A DNA stretch of 5,325 nucleotides from Betaproteobacteria bacterium (GTDB lineage: Bacteria > Pseudomonadota > Gammaproteobacteria > Burkholderiales > SG8-39), in contig VBCT01000126.1 of assembly GCA_005882235.1 (NCBI GenBank), positions 1 to 5,325 on the forward strand. The letters run 5' to 3'. This document shows positions 4,842-5,325 of this stretch, piece by piece (position 1 is the first letter of the stretch; the number at the start of each line of letters is the position of its first letter). The notes under the pieces were generated by a model that had not been told where the DNA came from, made no database searches, and was given only the letters and a program-made list of their open reading frames with translations. The translations under genes were made by a program, and so were the position numbers.

Positions 4842-5325
4842 AGCTCCCGGCCTTGAGCCTTCGCACCAAGCTTGCCCTGGTGGCGCTCGTGCTCCTTGCG
4901 CTGCCCTGGGCGGGGTACGAGTACGTGCGCGAGATGGAGCGCTTTCTCCTGGAAGGCGAGGAGCAGGCCCTGCTCGCCACCGCGCGCGCGGTGGCGACCG
5001 CGCTGCACGACCGCCCGGGCCTGATGCGCGCGCGTCCGCCCCGCGACGACGACCTGCTGCGCGAGGCGGAGGAAGAGCTGAGGCGGCTCGCGGCCGAGCG
5101 CGGCGAAGCGCAGCCCGGGCAAGGCGCGGACACTACGCTCATCATCGATCGCGAGGAAGCCGCCGCGAAAAACGAGACCGAGGAGATCGGCGAGATTCTG
5201 AGGGCGGTCGAGCGCAGCACGGCGCGCATCTGGGTGGTGACGCGCGAGCTGCGCGTGCTCGCGCTCGCGGGCAGCCTGCGGCGCGAGGAGGGCGGGGCCG
5301 AGGAGACTCTCACGCAGCGCGTGCT
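4838..5325 (+). CDS. pdsS: Dedicated sortase system sensor histidine kinase, N-terminal part (cut by window edge)
   Basis: 162 complete codons, open to the right edge. The start is the ATG in the ATGA overlap with the response regulator; AAGG lies just upstream within its last codons. Residues 1-10 (MKLPALSLRT) precede a membrane span LALVALVLLALPWAGY (about 12-27), then VREMERFLLEGEEQALLATARAVATALHDRP (30-60), which I recognise as the opening of the kinase family TIGR03785 (pdsS). A charged, probably helical stretch follows (69-93, rich in E, R and D), then ARIWVVTRELRVLALAGSL (129-147), a sensor-domain strand motif also familiar from this family. The sensor region should be periplasmic. The second membrane span, dimerisation His box and ATPase domain lie beyond base 5325. 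It is expected to phosphorylate the adjacent regulator in response to an unknown envelope signal. Confidence 0.92.
   Translation, partial: MKLPALSLRTKLALVALVLLALPWAGYEYVREMERFLLEGEEQALLATARAVATALHDRPGLMRARPPRDDDLLREAEEELRRLAAERGEAQPGQGADTTLIIDREEAAAKNETEEIGEILRAVERSTARIWVVTRELRVLALAGSLRREEGGAEETLTQRV

Overview
This is a GC-rich window (about two thirds G+C by eye, with strong G/C bias at third codon positions). It reads as chromosomal DNA of a Gram-negative proteobacterium, most likely a betaproteobacterium. The reasons are an E. coli-class GshA, a periplasmic diheme c-type cytochrome, and a two-component pair of the type attached to the 'proteobacterial dedicated sortase' system. No rRNA, tRNA, CRISPR array or insertion sequence was seen.

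Left part (1-1133, minus strand): a DUF1614-type polytopic membrane protein is followed, with a 4-base GTGA stop/start overlap, by the N-terminal 135 residues of glutamate--cysteine ligase (gshA), which is cut by the window edge. Divergent from it, across a 113-base spacer holding a good -10 box and a perfect 8-bp inverted repeat, lies a secreted diheme cytochrome c (1247-2176).

Middle (2177-2987, plus strand): a small toxin-antitoxin-like pair, a VapB-like antitoxin and a VapC-like PIN protein overlapping by 29 bases. An AT-rich, operator-like inverted repeat precedes the pair. The PIN protein lacks the first catalytic aspartate (FVGAEV where FVD-N-V is expected) and has a C-terminal tail beyond the normal end of the family, so the toxin is probably inactive or decaying.

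Right part (3122-5325): two small single-span membrane proteins on the minus strand are divergent from a two-component system whose genes overlap by 4 bases (ATGA). The response regulator and histidine kinase match, from remembered family sequence, PdsR and PdsS. These are the dedicated regulators of the proteobacterial system made of a class GN sortase and one VIT/von Willebrand target protein. The sortase and full target are not in the window and would be expected past the right edge or nearby. The divergent 115-aa protein (3592-3939) has a membrane span followed by a segment resembling the extreme C-terminal part of the VIT/vWA sortase target. It could be a remnant or an accessory piece of the system, and is the most unusual item here. 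An 82-aa orphan membrane protein follows it and ends near a terminator-like hairpin.
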